This document shows positions 10,103-19,534 of a DNA stretch of 64,000 bases, piece after piece; within the stretch, counting starts at the first letter, position 1, and each line of letters starts with the position of its first letter. Origin of the DNA: Rahnella woolbedingensis (GTDB taxonomy: Bacteria > Pseudomonadota > Gammaproteobacteria > Enterobacterales > Enterobacteriaceae); the NCBI RefSeq assembly GCF_003602095.1, contig NZ_RAHH01000003.1:62001-126000 (forward strand). The letters run 5' to 3'. The notes beneath the pieces are model-generated. The model searched no databases and was not told the DNA's origin. It saw nothing but the letters and a program-made list of their open reading frames with translations. Made by a program: the position numbers and the translations under genes.

Positions 10103-10126
10103 ATAAAAACGGCTGCCTGAGCAGCC
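10103..10126 (-). terminator. Intrinsic terminator of yeiQ
   Basis: The stem GGCTGC-CTGA-GCAGCC (10111-10126) is followed on the minus strand by GTTTTTATT. It separates the convergent yeiQ and regulator genes. Confidence 0.8.
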
Positions 10127-10159
10127 ATTAATCGTTCTTGGTTTACTTTACATCAGGCC

Positions 10160-11629
10160 TTAACCGACGTATTTCGCGACAGTTTTCTTCGCGCCGATCC
10201 TTTGCAGGTCAGCATACGCGGCCTGAATGGCCTGCACGACTTTCTCTTCGTGCGGCAGTTGCTCGCCGAATACACCGTTCAGGGCCAGCAGCGCTTTCAC
10301 GCGTTCTTCACCCTCTGCGGTAGATGCGACGATTTCCGCCAGCGTTTCCGCCATCGGATCTTTAATCTCAATTGGCTGACCCGCATCATCGGTGCCGCCG
10401 ACATAACGCATCCAGCCCGCAACGCCCAGCGCCAGCAAGTCATAAGAACCGCCATTTTTCACATGCCAGCGGATTGAATCGAGCATACGTTGCGGCAGTT
10501 TCATCGTACCGTCCATGGCGATTTGCCAGGTGCGATGCTTGAGTGCCGGATTGCAGTAACGCGCAATCAGGCTGTCGGCATAGGCAGTGAGATCCACACC
10601 TTCAACGCTCAGTGTCGGGGCCTGCTCATGCAACATCAGGTGATGCGCGGCGGCTTTGTAGTTAGCGTCTTCCATACAATCGTTGATGTGCTGATAACCG
10701 GCCAGATAACCCAGATAGGCCAGGAAAGAGTGGCTGCCGTTCAGCATGCGTAACTTCATCTGCTCAAACGGCAGAACGTCGGCAACCATCTGCGCACCGG
10801 CTTTTTCCCAGTCCGGACGTCCAGCGACAAAGTGGTCTTCCACTACCCACTGGATGAACGGTTCACAGGCGATACCGCAAGGGTCAGTCACGCCGCCGAG
10901 GGCTTCAGTGATTTCTTCCAGCGTGGTTTCAGTGGCTGCCGGAACAATGCGGTCAACCATGGTGCTCGGGAAGGAGACGTTTTCGGTGACCCATTTCGCC
11001 AGTTCTGCGGAGCGTGCTTTCGCCATACCCAGCACGGCGTTTTTGACCACCAGGCCATTTTCAGGAATGTTATCGCAGCATAAAACGGTGAAACCCGGCA
11101 GACCGCGTTCATGGCGCAGACGCAGCGCTTCCACTAATACGCCCGGCGCAGTACATGGCGCCTGACCCCCGGCCAGATCCTGCTGGATTTTCGGGTTTTG
11201 CAGATCCAGTTCACCCGTGCCCGGTTCAATGCAATAACCTTTTTCGGTGATGGTCAGGGAAACAATCGCCACCTGAGGTTCAGTCAGTTTTTCCAGCACG
11301 GCATCAAGCCCGTCAATGCCGCCGTGGACGGATTCATGAGCAGAGCCAATGATAATAGCCTGATTGCCTTCAGCGCCTTTTTCGAGCACGGTAAACAGAT
11401 GATCTTGCTTACGCAGACTTTGTATCAGCGTTTCATTACCGAAGAGGCTGATTTCGCAAATGCCCCAGTCTCCGCCCTGAAGATTCAGGACGCGGTTGGT
11501 GAGCAGCGCCTGGTGGGCACGGTGGAATGCGCCAAAGCCGAGATGTACGATGCGGCTTTTCAGTGCATCGCGATCATAAGCAGGCAATGATACTGCTGCG
11601 GGCAGAGACGCTGTGGCAATAGTTTTCAT
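10160..11629 (-). CDS. yeiQ: YeiQ, mannitol dehydrogenase-family polyol/uronate oxidoreductase
   Basis: This 489-residue NAD-dependent long-chain dehydrogenase belongs to the mannitol dehydrogenase/fructuronate reductase family. The Rossmann start IVHLGFGAFHRAHQA is at about residues 28-42. The catalytic signature follows in KLRMLNGSHSFLAYLGYLAG, with the Lys and Asn-His pair typical of the family. The N-terminus and length closely match E. coli YeiQ (488). UxuB (D-mannonate oxidoreductase) is the nearest alternative, but gene order next to yeiR and efpL favours YeiQ. A GGAG ribosome site precedes the ATG. The adjacent UxuR-like gene suggests a hexuronate substrate. Exact activity is not shown by the sequence. 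Confidence 0.9.
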   Translation of the reverse strand: MKTIATASLPAAVSLPAYDRDALKSRIVHLGFGAFHRAHQALLTNRVLNLQGGDWGICEISLFGNETLIQSLRKQDHLFTVLEKGAEGNQAIIIGSAHESVHGGIDGLDAVLEKLTEPQVAIVSLTITEKGYCIEPGTGELDLQNPKIQQDLAGGQAPCTAPGVLVEALRLRHERGLPGFTVLCCDNIPENGLVVKNAVLGMAKARSAELAKWVTENVSFPSTMVDRIVPAATETTLEEITEALGGVTDPCGIACEPFIQWVVEDHFVAGRPDWEKAGAQMVADVLPFEQMKLRMLNGSHSFLAYLGYLAGYQHINDCMEDANYKAAAHHLMLHEQAPTLSVEGVDLTAYADSLIARYCNPALKHRTWQIAMDGTMKLPQRMLDSIRWHVKNGGSYDLLALGVAGWMRYVGGTDDAGQPIEIKDPMAETLAEIVASTAEGEERVKALLALNGVFGEQLPHEEKVVQAIQAAYADLQRIGAKKTVAKYVG

Positions 11630-11659
11630 GCAATACTCCAGGCAAGTCAGAAATAGATA

Positions 11660-11675
11660 ATTGGTCAGGCCAAAT
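11660..11675 (-). promoter_or_regulatory. Candidate GntR-type operator before yeiQ
   Basis: The dyad ATTGGTCAGGCCAAAT lies about 30 bp upstream of the yeiQ start. The core TTGG-TCAGG-CCAA is a perfect inverted repeat of the type bound by FadR-subfamily regulators. A related site lies before the neighbouring UxuR-like gene. Binding is inferred. Confidence 0.55.
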
Positions 11676-11850
11676 TGGGGCTGTTTACCCGTCAGTTCAA
11701 TTTTATGCTGGATAAAGCGACGATTTAAGCCGAAATCAGGGCTTAGAGTGTAAAGTCATATGATAGAAAGGGGAATTGGTAAGTCCGGATGACCACTGAT
11801 TTTGTGATGCAGATCGAGACTCTGCGCATTAATGGCAAAATCAGGGCAAT

Positions 11851-11878
11851 AAAAAAGGAACGCCAAAACGTTCCTTTC
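11851..11878 (-). terminator. Intrinsic terminator of efpL
   Basis: The stem AAAGGAACG with CGTTCCTTT (11854-11862 and 11869-11877) is followed on the minus strand by a run of T, about 30 bp after the efpL stop. Confidence 0.85.
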
Positions 11879-11908
11879 AATACATCGCGGGATATAGCGG
11901 AGCGCTGA

Positions 11909-12481
11909 TTAATCCGCGCGACCCATATAACGGCGTTCCGCGATATGAATACGGATTTTGTCGCCGGAGCTCAGGTATTCAGGCACCTGAATGCTCAGGC
12001 CTGTCGCCATGACCGCCGGTTTGGTACGGGAACTGGCAGACGCGCCTTTGATGCCCGGTGCGGTTTCAACGATTTCCAGATCCACCGTCTGTGGCATTTC
12101 CAGCGCCAGCAGCTGGCTATCCAGCGTCAGAACCTGCATGCCCTGCAAACCTTCTTCAGGAATAAACAACAGTTCGTCTTCGATCTGCGCCTTGTTGAAG
12201 GTGTACGGCGTGAAGTCTTCATCATCCATAAAGATGTATTCGTCGCCATCGACGTAAGAGAAGTTCACTTTACGACGGGTCAAGCTGACGGTGTCGAGGA
12301 TATCGTCGCCTTTGAAGCGCTCTTCTACTTTGCCGCCGGTACGTACATCAGCGAAACGCATTTTGTACAAGGTGCTGGCACCACGGGCGCTTGGGCTCTG
12401 AACATCAATATCTTTTACCAGCAGCAATTTGCCGTCGTAGTTCACAACGAAGCCGCGTTTAATTTCGTTAGCACGTGCCAT
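11909..12481 (-). CDS. efpL: EfpL (YeiP), elongation factor P-like protein
   Basis: This 190-residue protein has the three EF-P beta-barrel domains and ends RRYMGRAD, as in E. coli YeiP. The loop that in EF-P reaches the peptidyl-transferase centre carries SPSARGAST, so the tip residue is Arg33, not the modified Lys of EF-P. This is the hallmark of the EfpL subgroup, which rescues ribosomes stalled on proline-containing motifs without the EpmA/B modification. It lies upstream of yeiQ on the same strand but has its own terminator. Confidence 0.96.
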   Translation of the reverse strand: MARANEIKRGFVVNYDGKLLLVKDIDVQSPSARGASTLYKMRFADVRTGGKVEERFKGDDILDTVSLTRRKVNFSYVDGDEYIFMDDEDFTPYTFNKAQIEDELLFIPEEGLQGMQVLTLDSQLLALEMPQTVDLEIVETAPGIKGASASSRTKPAVMATGLSIQVPEYLSSGDKIRIHIAERRYMGRAD

Positions 12482-12725
12482 ATAAATAACCTGTCAGCAG
12501 AGAGATAAATAATTTGCGACACGTTACTCGCGCCGCTGATTTCAGGCAAGCAGATAGCGTAAAAAGAGTTGCGAAAACCCGCTTTATTGCGCATTTTTAC
12601 TGTGTTGTTTGCCTGCATGAAAAATGTTCGGGTTACCCTGTTACAGGATAGTAAATATTTCGCTGGTGGCGCATACCACTGCCTGCTATTGTCGCGCCTC
12701 AAAATGAGGCCTGAGGAGGCTGTTG

Positions 12726-12980
12726 ATGGACTGTCGTACCGATTGCGGAGCCTGTTGCATAGCGCCTTCAATTTCCAGCCCGATACCGGGAATGCCTGGC
12801 GGCAAACCGGCGAATACCCGCTGCGTACAGCTGGCCGATAATTTCCTGTGCAAGATTTTCACCTCGCCGCTGCGCCCGAAAGTTTGCGCCAGCCTGCAGG
12901 CCAGCCGCGAAATGTGTTTTACCCATCGCGACCAGGCCCTGACGTATCTGATTAAACTCGAAGCCGATACCGCGCCTTAA
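12726..12980 (+). CDS. yeiW: YeiW, YkgJ/UPF0153-family cysteine cluster protein
   Basis: This 84-residue protein has a CxxCxxCC-type cluster near the start (CRTDCGACC, residues 3-11) and later Cys residues in [13 protein letters not shown], typical of the YkgJ zinc- or iron-cluster family. It closely resembles E. coli YeiW. The ATG at 12726 is chosen because GAGGAGG lies 6 bases upstream. A TTG three bases earlier is less likely. The stop codon overlaps the convergent setB stop by four bases (TTAA at 12977-12980). Function unknown. Confidence 0.92.
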   Translation: MDCRTDCGACCIAPSISSPIPGMPGGKPANTRCVQLADNFLCKIFTSPLRPKVCASLQASREMCFTHRDQALTYLIKLEADTAP

Positions 12981-14191
12981 ACGACGACTTCCGGCGCTTC
13001 TTCTGCCGGCTTATCAACGTTTTTCACATTCCAGATACACACCACCGACCCTACTACCATCGCCAGCGCGGCATAAAATACCGCATGGTATGTCCAGAAC
13101 TGTGCAATCACTCCCGCCAGAGAACCGGCAAGGATCCAGCCAGCACGCGTTGAATTGGTAAACAGCGTGGTTGCCGCACCCGCCTGACCCGGCATCAGAT
13201 CCTGAAAATACAACATCCCAATTCCCGCCAGAATACCGATGAAAATCGCGTTCAGCAGCTGTAAGGCAATCAGCATGGCCGCGCCGGTGGTAAACAGAAT
13301 GCAGCCATAGAAAATCACACCGGCCACTACCGCAAAACGCATCAGGAAGCGTTTACCGAGCTGCCTGGCCAGATATCCGGCGATCAGCATAGTGGGAATT
13401 TCCAGACACGCCGCACTGCCCATCAGCACGCCCGCCAGTTTTTCCGGCAACCCTAACTCACGCACTACGTACAGCGGCATATTGATGAGATAAATACTGT
13501 TGGCAGCCCACATCAGTGAACACGCGATGAAAAGCATCAGCGTATCGCGACGGTTGCGGCGCGGGGCTTCCAGCGTGGCAGTGGTTTTGATGTGCGCTTT
13601 CGGCATAGATGGCAGGAACATATACACCATCACGCCGCAAAGCAGGAACGCCAGCGTGGCGGCGCAGTACATAAAGGTGAAACCAAAGCCCATAGACAGG
13701 GCGAAGGCCAGCGGCGGCCCGACGACCCAGGCCAGCGACACCTGTGCCCGCAAAATAGAGCTGAACATGACGGCTTCACGGCCGGTTTTTTCGGAATGCT
13801 CACGTGCCAGAGCAAACATCTGAGGGTTCGCGGTCGAGCCAAAACTCGACAGCAAAACGCCGATAAACAGCAAAATAAAGTAATTGCGGTTGAAGGCGAA
13901 CAACACGCACGCCAGTGCGCCCAGAATGCAGCAATACAAAATCAGCGTTTTGCGGTCGCCGCGTTTATCCGACCAGTTGGCCAGCAACTGACTGACGAAA
14001 ATGCCGATCACCGCACTGCCGGTGAAGAAAATACCGACCATGAACGGACTGACGTGAACCTGAGATGTGAGGAAAAGACTCAGCGTGGGCGTCTGTAAAG
14101 CACCGGCGATGCCGGTCAGAAAAGCGATGATCAGAAAAGCGGTCGACGTCATGTCGGGTAAGCGGCGGGCTGACGTTGTAGAAATTCGCAT
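12977..14191 (-). CDS. setB: SetB, MFS sugar efflux transporter
   Basis: This 404-residue protein is predicted to have 12 membrane helices. MFS motifs include [13 protein letters not shown] between helices 2 and 3 and [10 protein letters not shown]. Similarity to E. coli SetB is strong ([32 protein letters not shown]). SetA/SetB proteins export lactose and other glycosides. The gene is divergent from fruBKA, as in E. coli. Its stop shares TTAA with yeiW. Confidence 0.93.
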   Translation of the reverse strand: MRISTTSARRLPDMTSTAFLIIAFLTGIAGALQTPTLSLFLTSQVHVSPFMVGIFFTGSAVIGIFVSQLLANWSDKRGDRKTLILYCCILGALACVLFAFNRNYFILLFIGVLLSSFGSTANPQMFALAREHSEKTGREAVMFSSILRAQVSLAWVVGPPLAFALSMGFGFTFMYCAATLAFLLCGVMVYMFLPSMPKAHIKTTATLEAPRRNRRDTLMLFIACSLMWAANSIYLINMPLYVVRELGLPEKLAGVLMGSAACLEIPTMLIAGYLARQLGKRFLMRFAVVAGVIFYGCILFTTGAAMLIALQLLNAIFIGILAGIGMLYFQDLMPGQAGAATTLFTNSTRAGWILAGSLAGVIAQFWTYHAVFYAALAMVVGSVVCIWNVKNVDKPAEEAPEVVV

Positions 14192-14552
14192 TAGCTATGT
14201 GAACCAGATGTAGGGGAGGGGACGAAATTTGGGCGAATGTTACGTCAGTTTAAAAAAAACAAAAACAGGTTTTGATCATCAAAAATGTAAACCGGAGTGA
14301 ATTTGCCATACTGAATAATAAAAACGCACGTAGTGTCAAAAATAACCAGCCCGTGTTTCTGTCATCTATCTAAAGCGTCACTGCAAACAGGGCTAAGCTT
14401 ACGTCGGATTTTCGCGTCAGCCTGACTTCAGCATTTGCGTTAAGTTAACCGTCTCCGGGAGTCCACGAACAGAAAACTGTGCGTACCATCAAAAAATTGC
14501 TACGCCAAATAAGGGAAAGCTTGCTTTAAAAACAGGCCGGATTGAGACTCCC
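14192..14552. other. Divergent setB-fruB intergenic region, upstream part
   Basis: About 360 bp with no gene. It must hold the setB promoter and upstream parts of the fru promoter. Apart from the two Cra operators annotated separately, I recognised no site with confidence. Confidence 0.5.
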
Positions 14553-14564
14553 TGAAACGTTTCA
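14553..14564 (+). promoter_or_regulatory. Cra (FruR) operator 1 before fruB
   Basis: TGAAACGTTTCA is a fully palindromic match to the Cra consensus TGAAWCGWTTCA. It lies about 90 bp before the fruB start. In the family, Cra represses fruBKA and is released by fructose-1-phosphate, the product of FruA. Confidence 0.93.
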
Positions 14565-14619
14565 GCGTCGTCAGCTTCTCCTATGAAATTTGATGGCGCT
14601 CCTTTTTTCTCAGTAAAGC

Positions 14620-14631
14620 TGAAACGATTCA
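14620..14631 (+). promoter_or_regulatory. Cra (FruR) operator 2 before fruB
   Basis: TGAAACGATTCA is a second consensus Cra site, 22 bp before the fruB start and 67 bp after the first. A two-operator layout is also known in E. coli. Confidence 0.93.
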
Positions 14632-14653
14632 ATTTCAGCAGGAGAGGAGAATT

Positions 14654-15784
14654 ATGTTCCAACTGTCACAGCAAGATATTCATCTCGGTGCGGCTGCCAG
14701 CGATAAGCAGGAAGCCATTCGCCAGGTTGCAGCAGCACTGACACAAGCAGGTCGCGTCAGCGAAGGCTATGTAGACGGCATGTTAGCGCGTGAGCTGCAA
14801 ACTTCCACTTACCTGGGTAACGGCATCGCTATTCCTCACGGCACCACCGATACCCGTGATCTGGTGCTCGATACCGGCGTGCAGGTTTTCCAGTTCCCGC
14901 AGGGGATTGCGTGGGGCGAAGGCCAGACCGCGTATGTGGTTATCGGCATCGCCGCGCGTTCTGATGAACACCTCGGCCTGTTGCGTCAGCTGACGCACGT
15001 CTTAAGCGACGACAGCGTGGCAGAGCGTCTGGCAAAAACAGATTCAGCTGAAGAACTCCGCAGCCTGCTGATGGGCGAAAAAAATGCCGCTGAATTCCTG
15101 TTTGATACTCAGCTGATTGCCGTCGATGTGGCCGCTGAAAACCTGATCACCTTACAGGCGCTGAATGCCGGTCGCCTGAAAGAGATTGGTGCCGTGGATA
15201 CCGCTTTTGTCAGTGATGTGATCAGCCGTAAGCCGCTGAACCTCGGGCAGGGCATCTGGCTGAGCGACAGCACCGAAGGCAACCTTAAAAGTGCAGCCAC
15301 GGTAAGCCGTGCGCAGCAGGCGTTTGATCTGGAAGGCGAAAAAGTCGCCATGCTGCTGACGATTTCCGTCGCAGATGATCAGCCGCTCAATGTGCTGAAT
15401 TACCTCAGTGATTTGCTGATAGCCAACAATGCTGAACGCTTGCTGACGGCAGATTCTGTCGGTGTGTTGGCATTGCTGACCAGCGAAGTGGAAGAACAAG
15501 CCAACGTGCTGACAGCGGAATACGTTATCCGTAACGAACACGGTCTGCATGCGCGTCCGGGTACGGCTTTGGTGAACGTCATCAAACAGTTCAGCAGCGA
15601 AATCACAGTCACGAATCTTGATGGCAGCGGTAAACCTGCCAACGGCCGCAGCCTGATGAAAGTCGTGGCGCTGGGCGTGAAAAAAGGTCATCACCTGCGC
15701 TTTACCGCCAGTGGTGAAGATGCAGAACTGGCATTAAAAACCATCGGTGAAGCGATTGCCGAAGGTCTTGGGGAGGGCGCATGA
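14654..15784 (+). CDS. fruB: FruB, fructose PTS diphosphoryl transfer protein (IIA-HPr fusion)
   Basis: This 376-residue protein, the same length as E. coli FPr, passes phosphate from enzyme I to FruA. The IIA domain (residues about 1-145) has active His62 in [10 protein letters not shown] middle linker domain follows. The C-terminal HPr-like domain has active His299 in [10 protein letters not shown] and the Ser segment NGRSLMKVV. First gene of fruBKA, with a GGAGAGGAG ribosome site and two Cra operators upstream. It overlaps fruK by four bases (ATGA). Confidence 0.98.
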   Translation: MFQLSQQDIHLGAAASDKQEAIRQVAAALTQAGRVSEGYVDGMLARELQTSTYLGNGIAIPHGTTDTRDLVLDTGVQVFQFPQGIAWGEGQTAYVVIGIAARSDEHLGLLRQLTHVLSDDSVAERLAKTDSAEELRSLLMGEKNAAEFLFDTQLIAVDVAAENLITLQALNAGRLKEIGAVDTAFVSDVISRKPLNLGQGIWLSDSTEGNLKSAATVSRAQQAFDLEGEKVAMLLTISVADDQPLNVLNYLSDLLIANNAERLLTADSVGVLALLTSEVEEQANVLTAEYVIRNEHGLHARPGTALVNVIKQFSSEITVTNLDGSGKPANGRSLMKVVALGVKKGHHLRFTASGEDAELALKTIGEAIAEGLGEGA

Positions 15785-16716
15785 GCCGCAGAGTCGCCAC
15801 AATTACCTTAAACCCTGCGTACGATTTAGTGGGCTATGTGCCTGAAATCGAACGCGGTGAAGTGAATCTGGTACAAACCACCGGATTGCACGCCGCCGGT
15901 AAAGGCATCAACGTTGCGAAAGTGCTGAAAGATCTCGGCATCGACGTCACCGTGGGTGGTTTCCTCGGTAAAGAAAATCAGGACGGCTTCCAGTTGCTGT
16001 TCAGCGATCTGGGCATCGCCAACCGCTTCCAGGTGGTCAATGGCCGTACCCGCATTAACGTCAAACTGACCGAAAAAGACGGCGAAGTCAGCGACTTCAA
16101 CTTCTCCGGTTTCAACGTAACGCCTGCCGACTGGGAACGTTTCGTGACGGATTCTCTGTCATGGCTGGGACAGTTCGACATGGTTGCCGTCAGCGGCAGT
16201 CTGCCAGCGGGTGTTGACCCAGACGCATTCACCGACTGGATGAAACGCCTGCGTGCGCAATGTCCGTGCATCATCTTTGACAGCAGCCGTGAAGCGCTGG
16301 TTGCCGGTCTGAAAGCCGCGCCTTGGCTGGTTAAACCAAACCGTCGTGAACTGGAAATCTGGGCTGGCCGTAAATTACCGGAACTGAGCGATGTGGTAGA
16401 AGCCGCACACGCCTTGCGTGATCAGGGAATTGCCCACGTGGTGATTTCACTGGGCGCCGAAGGTGCCTTGTGGGTTAACGCATCGGGTGCGTGGATAGCC
16501 AAACCGCCAGCTTGTGAAGTCGTCAGCACGGTGGGTGCCGGTGATTCCATGGTCGGTGGTCTGATCTACGGCTTGCTGATGCGTGAATCCAGTGAACATA
16601 CGCTGCGACTGGCAACGGCTGTTGCCGCCCTGGCTGTCAGCCAGAGTAATGTCGGTGTCACCGATCGTCCGCAGCTCGCGGCGATGATGGCCCGTGTTGA
16701 CCTGAAACCCTTTTAA
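15781..16716 (+). CDS. fruK: FruK, 1-phosphofructokinase
   Basis: This 311-residue PfkB/ribokinase-family kinase converts fructose-1-phosphate to fructose-1,6-bisphosphate. The N-terminal [14 protein letters not shown] motif and the C-terminal anion-hole/catalytic motif [13 protein letters not shown] (base Asp) are present. Translation starts inside the end of fruB (ATGA overlap). FruA follows after 15 bp with an AGGAGG ribosome site. Confidence 0.98.
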   Translation: MSRRVATITLNPAYDLVGYVPEIERGEVNLVQTTGLHAAGKGINVAKVLKDLGIDVTVGGFLGKENQDGFQLLFSDLGIANRFQVVNGRTRINVKLTEKDGEVSDFNFSGFNVTPADWERFVTDSLSWLGQFDMVAVSGSLPAGVDPDAFTDWMKRLRAQCPCIIFDSSREALVAGLKAAPWLVKPNRRELEIWAGRKLPELSDVVEAAHALRDQGIAHVVISLGAEGALWVNASGAWIAKPPACEVVSTVGAGDSMVGGLIYGLLMRESSEHTLRLATAVAALAVSQSNVGVTDRPQLAAMMARVDLKPF

Positions 16717-16731
16717 TCCGCAGGAGGCAGA

Positions 16732-18432
16732 ATGAAAACGCTGCTGATGATAGACAGTTCGCTCGGACAGGCTCGCAGCCATCTGGCGAAAAATTTGCTT
16801 GCTGCCGCTGCTGTGAAAGCAGGGCATCAGGTCGTTGAGCAGGCCGCTGACGCTGAAGTCGTCATTGTTGCCGGTGAAACTGTGCCAAACGACGCCGCTC
16901 TGGCGGGCAAAAATATTTATACCGGTGATGTGGCGGATGCCGTACGTAATCCGCAGGCTTTCCTGCAACGTGCGCTGACCGAAGCCAAACCGTATGTTGC
17001 GCCGGTTGCTGCTGCGGTAACGGCTCCGGTTGCGGGTGGTCCGAAACGTATCGTCGCAATCACTGCCTGCCCGACCGGTGTTGCACACACCTTTATGGCC
17101 GCTGAAGCCATTGAGAGTGAAGCGAAAAAACGCGGCTGGTGGGTAAAAGTTGAAACCCGCGGTTCCGTCGGCGCTGGCAATGCCATCACGCCAGAAGAAG
17201 TGGCAGCGGCTGATCTGGTGATTGTCGCGGCTGATATCGAAGTGGATCTGGCGAAATTTGCCGGTAAGCCGATGTACCGCACCTCTACCGGTCTGGCGCT
17301 GAAAAAGACTAAACAGGAACTGGATAAAGCATTGGTTGAAGCTGAAGTCTTTGAGCCGAAATCTCAGAGTGCAGCTACCGGCGTGAAGAAAAAAGAAGCG
17401 GGCGGTACCGGGCCGTATCGTCACCTGCTGACCGGCGTATCTTACATGCTGCCGATGGTAGTGGCGGGGGGGCTTTGTATCGCGCTGTCCTTCGTGTTTG
17501 GTATCAAAGCTTTTGAAGTGAAAGGCACGCTGGCGGCTGCGCTGATGCAAATCGGTGGGGGTTCAGCCTTCGCCCTGATGGTTCCTGTGCTGGCGGGCTT
17601 CATTGCCTTCTCCATCGCTGACCGTCCGGGTCTGACGCCGGGTCTTATCGGCGGTATGCTGGCAGTGAGCACGGGTGCAGGGTTCCTTGGCGGTATCATC
17701 GCCGGTTTCCTGGCGGGTTATGTGGCCAAAGCCATCAGCGGCAAGCTGAAATTACCGCAAAGTATGGAAGCCCTGAAGCCTATCCTGATCATTCCGCTGG
17801 TCGCGAGCCTGATTACCGGTCTGGTGATGATTTACATCGTCGGTACGCCGGTGGCTAAAATCATGGTTGGCCTGACCAACTGGTTGCAATCTCTGGGTAC
17901 AGCGAACGCGGTTCTGCTCGGCGCAATCCTCGGTGCGATGATGTGTACCGATATGGGTGGTCCGGTAAACAAAGCGTCTTACGCATTTGGCGTGGCATTG
18001 TTGAGCTCTTCTGTGTATGGCCCGATGGCGGCTATCATGGCAGCGGGTATGGTGCCACCGCTGGCAATGGGTCTGGCAACGGTTCTGGCCAGTAAGAAGT
18101 TTGAGCAGGGCGAGCGTGAAGGTGGTAAGGCTGCCATGGTGCTGGGACTGTGCTTCATTACTGAAGGTGCGATTCCGTTCGCCGCCCGTGACCCGATGCG
18201 TGTTCTGCCATGTTGTATCGCAGGTGGCGCACTGACCGGTGCACTGTCTATGGCGTTCCATGCACAACTGATGGCGCCACACGGCGGTCTGTTCGTGCTG
18301 TTAATCCCGGGTGCAATTACTCCGATTCTGGGTTATCTGGTGGCGATTATCGCCGGTACCGTTGTGGCCGGTGGCGCTTACGCGATTCTGAAACGTTCAG
18401 ATGCTGCATTAGCTGCGAAAGCCGCTGCATAA
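16732..18432 (+). CDS. fruA: FruA, fructose PTS permease IIB'BC
   Basis: This 566-residue inner-membrane protein imports fructose with phosphorylation at C1. The N-terminal IIB' copy (residues about 1-100) lacks the active Cys. The working IIB domain has Cys113 in AITACPTGVAHT. The IIC domain (from about residue 225) has many helices and the motif TEGAIPFAARDP. It ends the fruBKA operon before a strong terminator. Confidence 0.98.
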   Translation: MKTLLMIDSSLGQARSHLAKNLLAAAAVKAGHQVVEQAADAEVVIVAGETVPNDAALAGKNIYTGDVADAVRNPQAFLQRALTEAKPYVAPVAAAVTAPVAGGPKRIVAITACPTGVAHTFMAAEAIESEAKKRGWWVKVETRGSVGAGNAITPEEVAAADLVIVAADIEVDLAKFAGKPMYRTSTGLALKKTKQELDKALVEAEVFEPKSQSAATGVKKKEAGGTGPYRHLLTGVSYMLPMVVAGGLCIALSFVFGIKAFEVKGTLAAALMQIGGGSAFALMVPVLAGFIAFSIADRPGLTPGLIGGMLAVSTGAGFLGGIIAGFLAGYVAKAISGKLKLPQSMEALKPILIIPLVASLITGLVMIYIVGTPVAKIMVGLTNWLQSLGTANAVLLGAILGAMMCTDMGGPVNKASYAFGVALLSSSVYGPMAAIMAAGMVPPLAMGLATVLASKKFEQGEREGGKAAMVLGLCFITEGAIPFAARDPMRVLPCCIAGGALTGALSMAFHAQLMAPHGGLFVLLIPGAITPILGYLVAIIAGTVVAGGAYAILKRSDAALAAKAAA

Positions 18433-18450
18433 CGTCAAGTCGTTAAAAAC

Positions 18451-18485
18451 AAAAAGGCGCGACAATGATATGTCGCGCCTTTTTT
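18451..18485 (+). terminator. fruBKA terminator, probably bidirectional
   Basis: A 12-bp perfect stem, AAAGGCGCGACA with TGTCGCGCCTTT (18453-18464 and 18471-18482), is followed by TTTTT. An A-run on the other side would also allow it to stop transcripts from nfo. Confidence 0.93.
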
Positions 18486-18577
18486 ATTGCTGCTCCCTTG
18501 TGACAGAAAAGCCGGGAGGGAGCCAACCGAAATTTACTCAAAAACCCATTTACTCAAATACCCATTTACTCTAAAAC

Positions 18578-19444
18578 CTATGCTGCGGCTTCGTCATTCT
18601 CTGACTTTTGCTGCGCTTTCAGCCAGGCAATTTCATCTTTCCAGATATCGGGATTGACCGTTTCGAGGATCATAGGAATGCCGTCGAAACGGGCATCTTT
18701 CATCATCCAACTGAACACGGTATTGCCGATATTGCCTTCACCGAGGCTGTGATGGCGGTCAACGCGGCTGTTGAATTCGCTTTTCGCATCGTTGAGGTGC
18801 ATACCCCGCAGATACTTAAAACCAACCACATCGTGGAAATGTTTAAACGTTTTCTCGCATTCTTCAACGGTACGCAGATCGTAACCGGCGGCGAACGCGT
18901 GGCAGGTATCGATGCAGACGCCGACGCGGCTTTTGTCTTCCACGCCGTCGATAATTTTCGCCAGATGTTCAAAGCGGAAACCGAGATTGCTGCCCTGACC
19001 GGCGGTATTTTCGATAACGGCCGTGACGCCTTTGGTTTTATCCAGCGCAATGTTCAGGGATTCAGAAATCCGTTCGAGGCATTTATCTTCCTCGATTTGC
19101 ATCAGATGGCTGCCGGGATGGAAATTCAGCAGCGACAAACCTAGCTGCTCGCAGCGCTGCAATTCATCAAGGAATGCTTCACGGGATTTTTCCAGCGCTT
19201 CCGTCACCGGATGCCCGAGGTTAATCAGATAGCTGTCGTGCGGTAAAATCTGGTTGCTCTTGTAGCCGTACTTTTCACAAGCCAGTTTGAATTTTTCAAT
19301 CACATCTTCCGGCAAAGCAGCCGCTTTCCACTGACGCTGATTCTTGGTGAAAAGCGCAAACGCCGTGGCTTCCAGCTCATGTGCGCGCAATACCGCCTGA
19401 TCGACACCCCCGGCTGCACTGACGTGTGCTCCCACAAACTTCAT
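18578..19444 (-). CDS. nfo: Nfo, endonuclease IV
   Basis: This 288-residue AP endonuclease starts [13 protein letters not shown]. It has the tri-zinc site segments [36 protein letters not shown] and DRHHSLGEG, with the metal-binding His/Glu/Asp residues in place. It cuts DNA 5' of abasic sites in base-excision repair. Position next to fruA matches E. coli. In E. coli the gene is induced by SoxS. I could not confirm a soxbox here. Confidence 0.97.
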   Translation of the reverse strand: MKFVGAHVSAAGGVDQAVLRAHELEATAFALFTKNQRQWKAAALPEDVIEKFKLACEKYGYKSNQILPHDSYLINLGHPVTEALEKSREAFLDELQRCEQLGLSLLNFHPGSHLMQIEEDKCLERISESLNIALDKTKGVTAVIENTAGQGSNLGFRFEHLAKIIDGVEDKSRVGVCIDTCHAFAAGYDLRTVEECEKTFKHFHDVVGFKYLRGMHLNDAKSEFNSRVDRHHSLGEGNIGNTVFSWMMKDARFDGIPMILETVNPDIWKDEIAWLKAQQKSENDEAAA

Positions 19445-19479
19445 TTTTGCTCCTCAGTTATTCATCGCGTTTATCAACG

Positions 19480-19507
19480 AATAATAGCGCCTCCGGACAG
19501 GAGGCGC
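19480..19507 (-). terminator. Hairpin between yeiH and nfo, weak terminator
   Basis: The stem GCGCCTCC-GGACA-GGAGGCGC (19487-19507) is followed on the minus strand by TATTATTCG. The T-tail is weak, so yeiH transcripts may read on into nfo. Confidence 0.55.
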
Positions 19508-19534
19508 AGCATCGGAGTGTTAAAAGCCGCAACA

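Noticed and set aside
16447-17550. 367-codon minus-strand frame opposite fruK/fruA
   Set aside because: It is the antisense of two certain genes, with a His/Gln/Arg-rich composition typical of shadow frames in GC-rich DNA.
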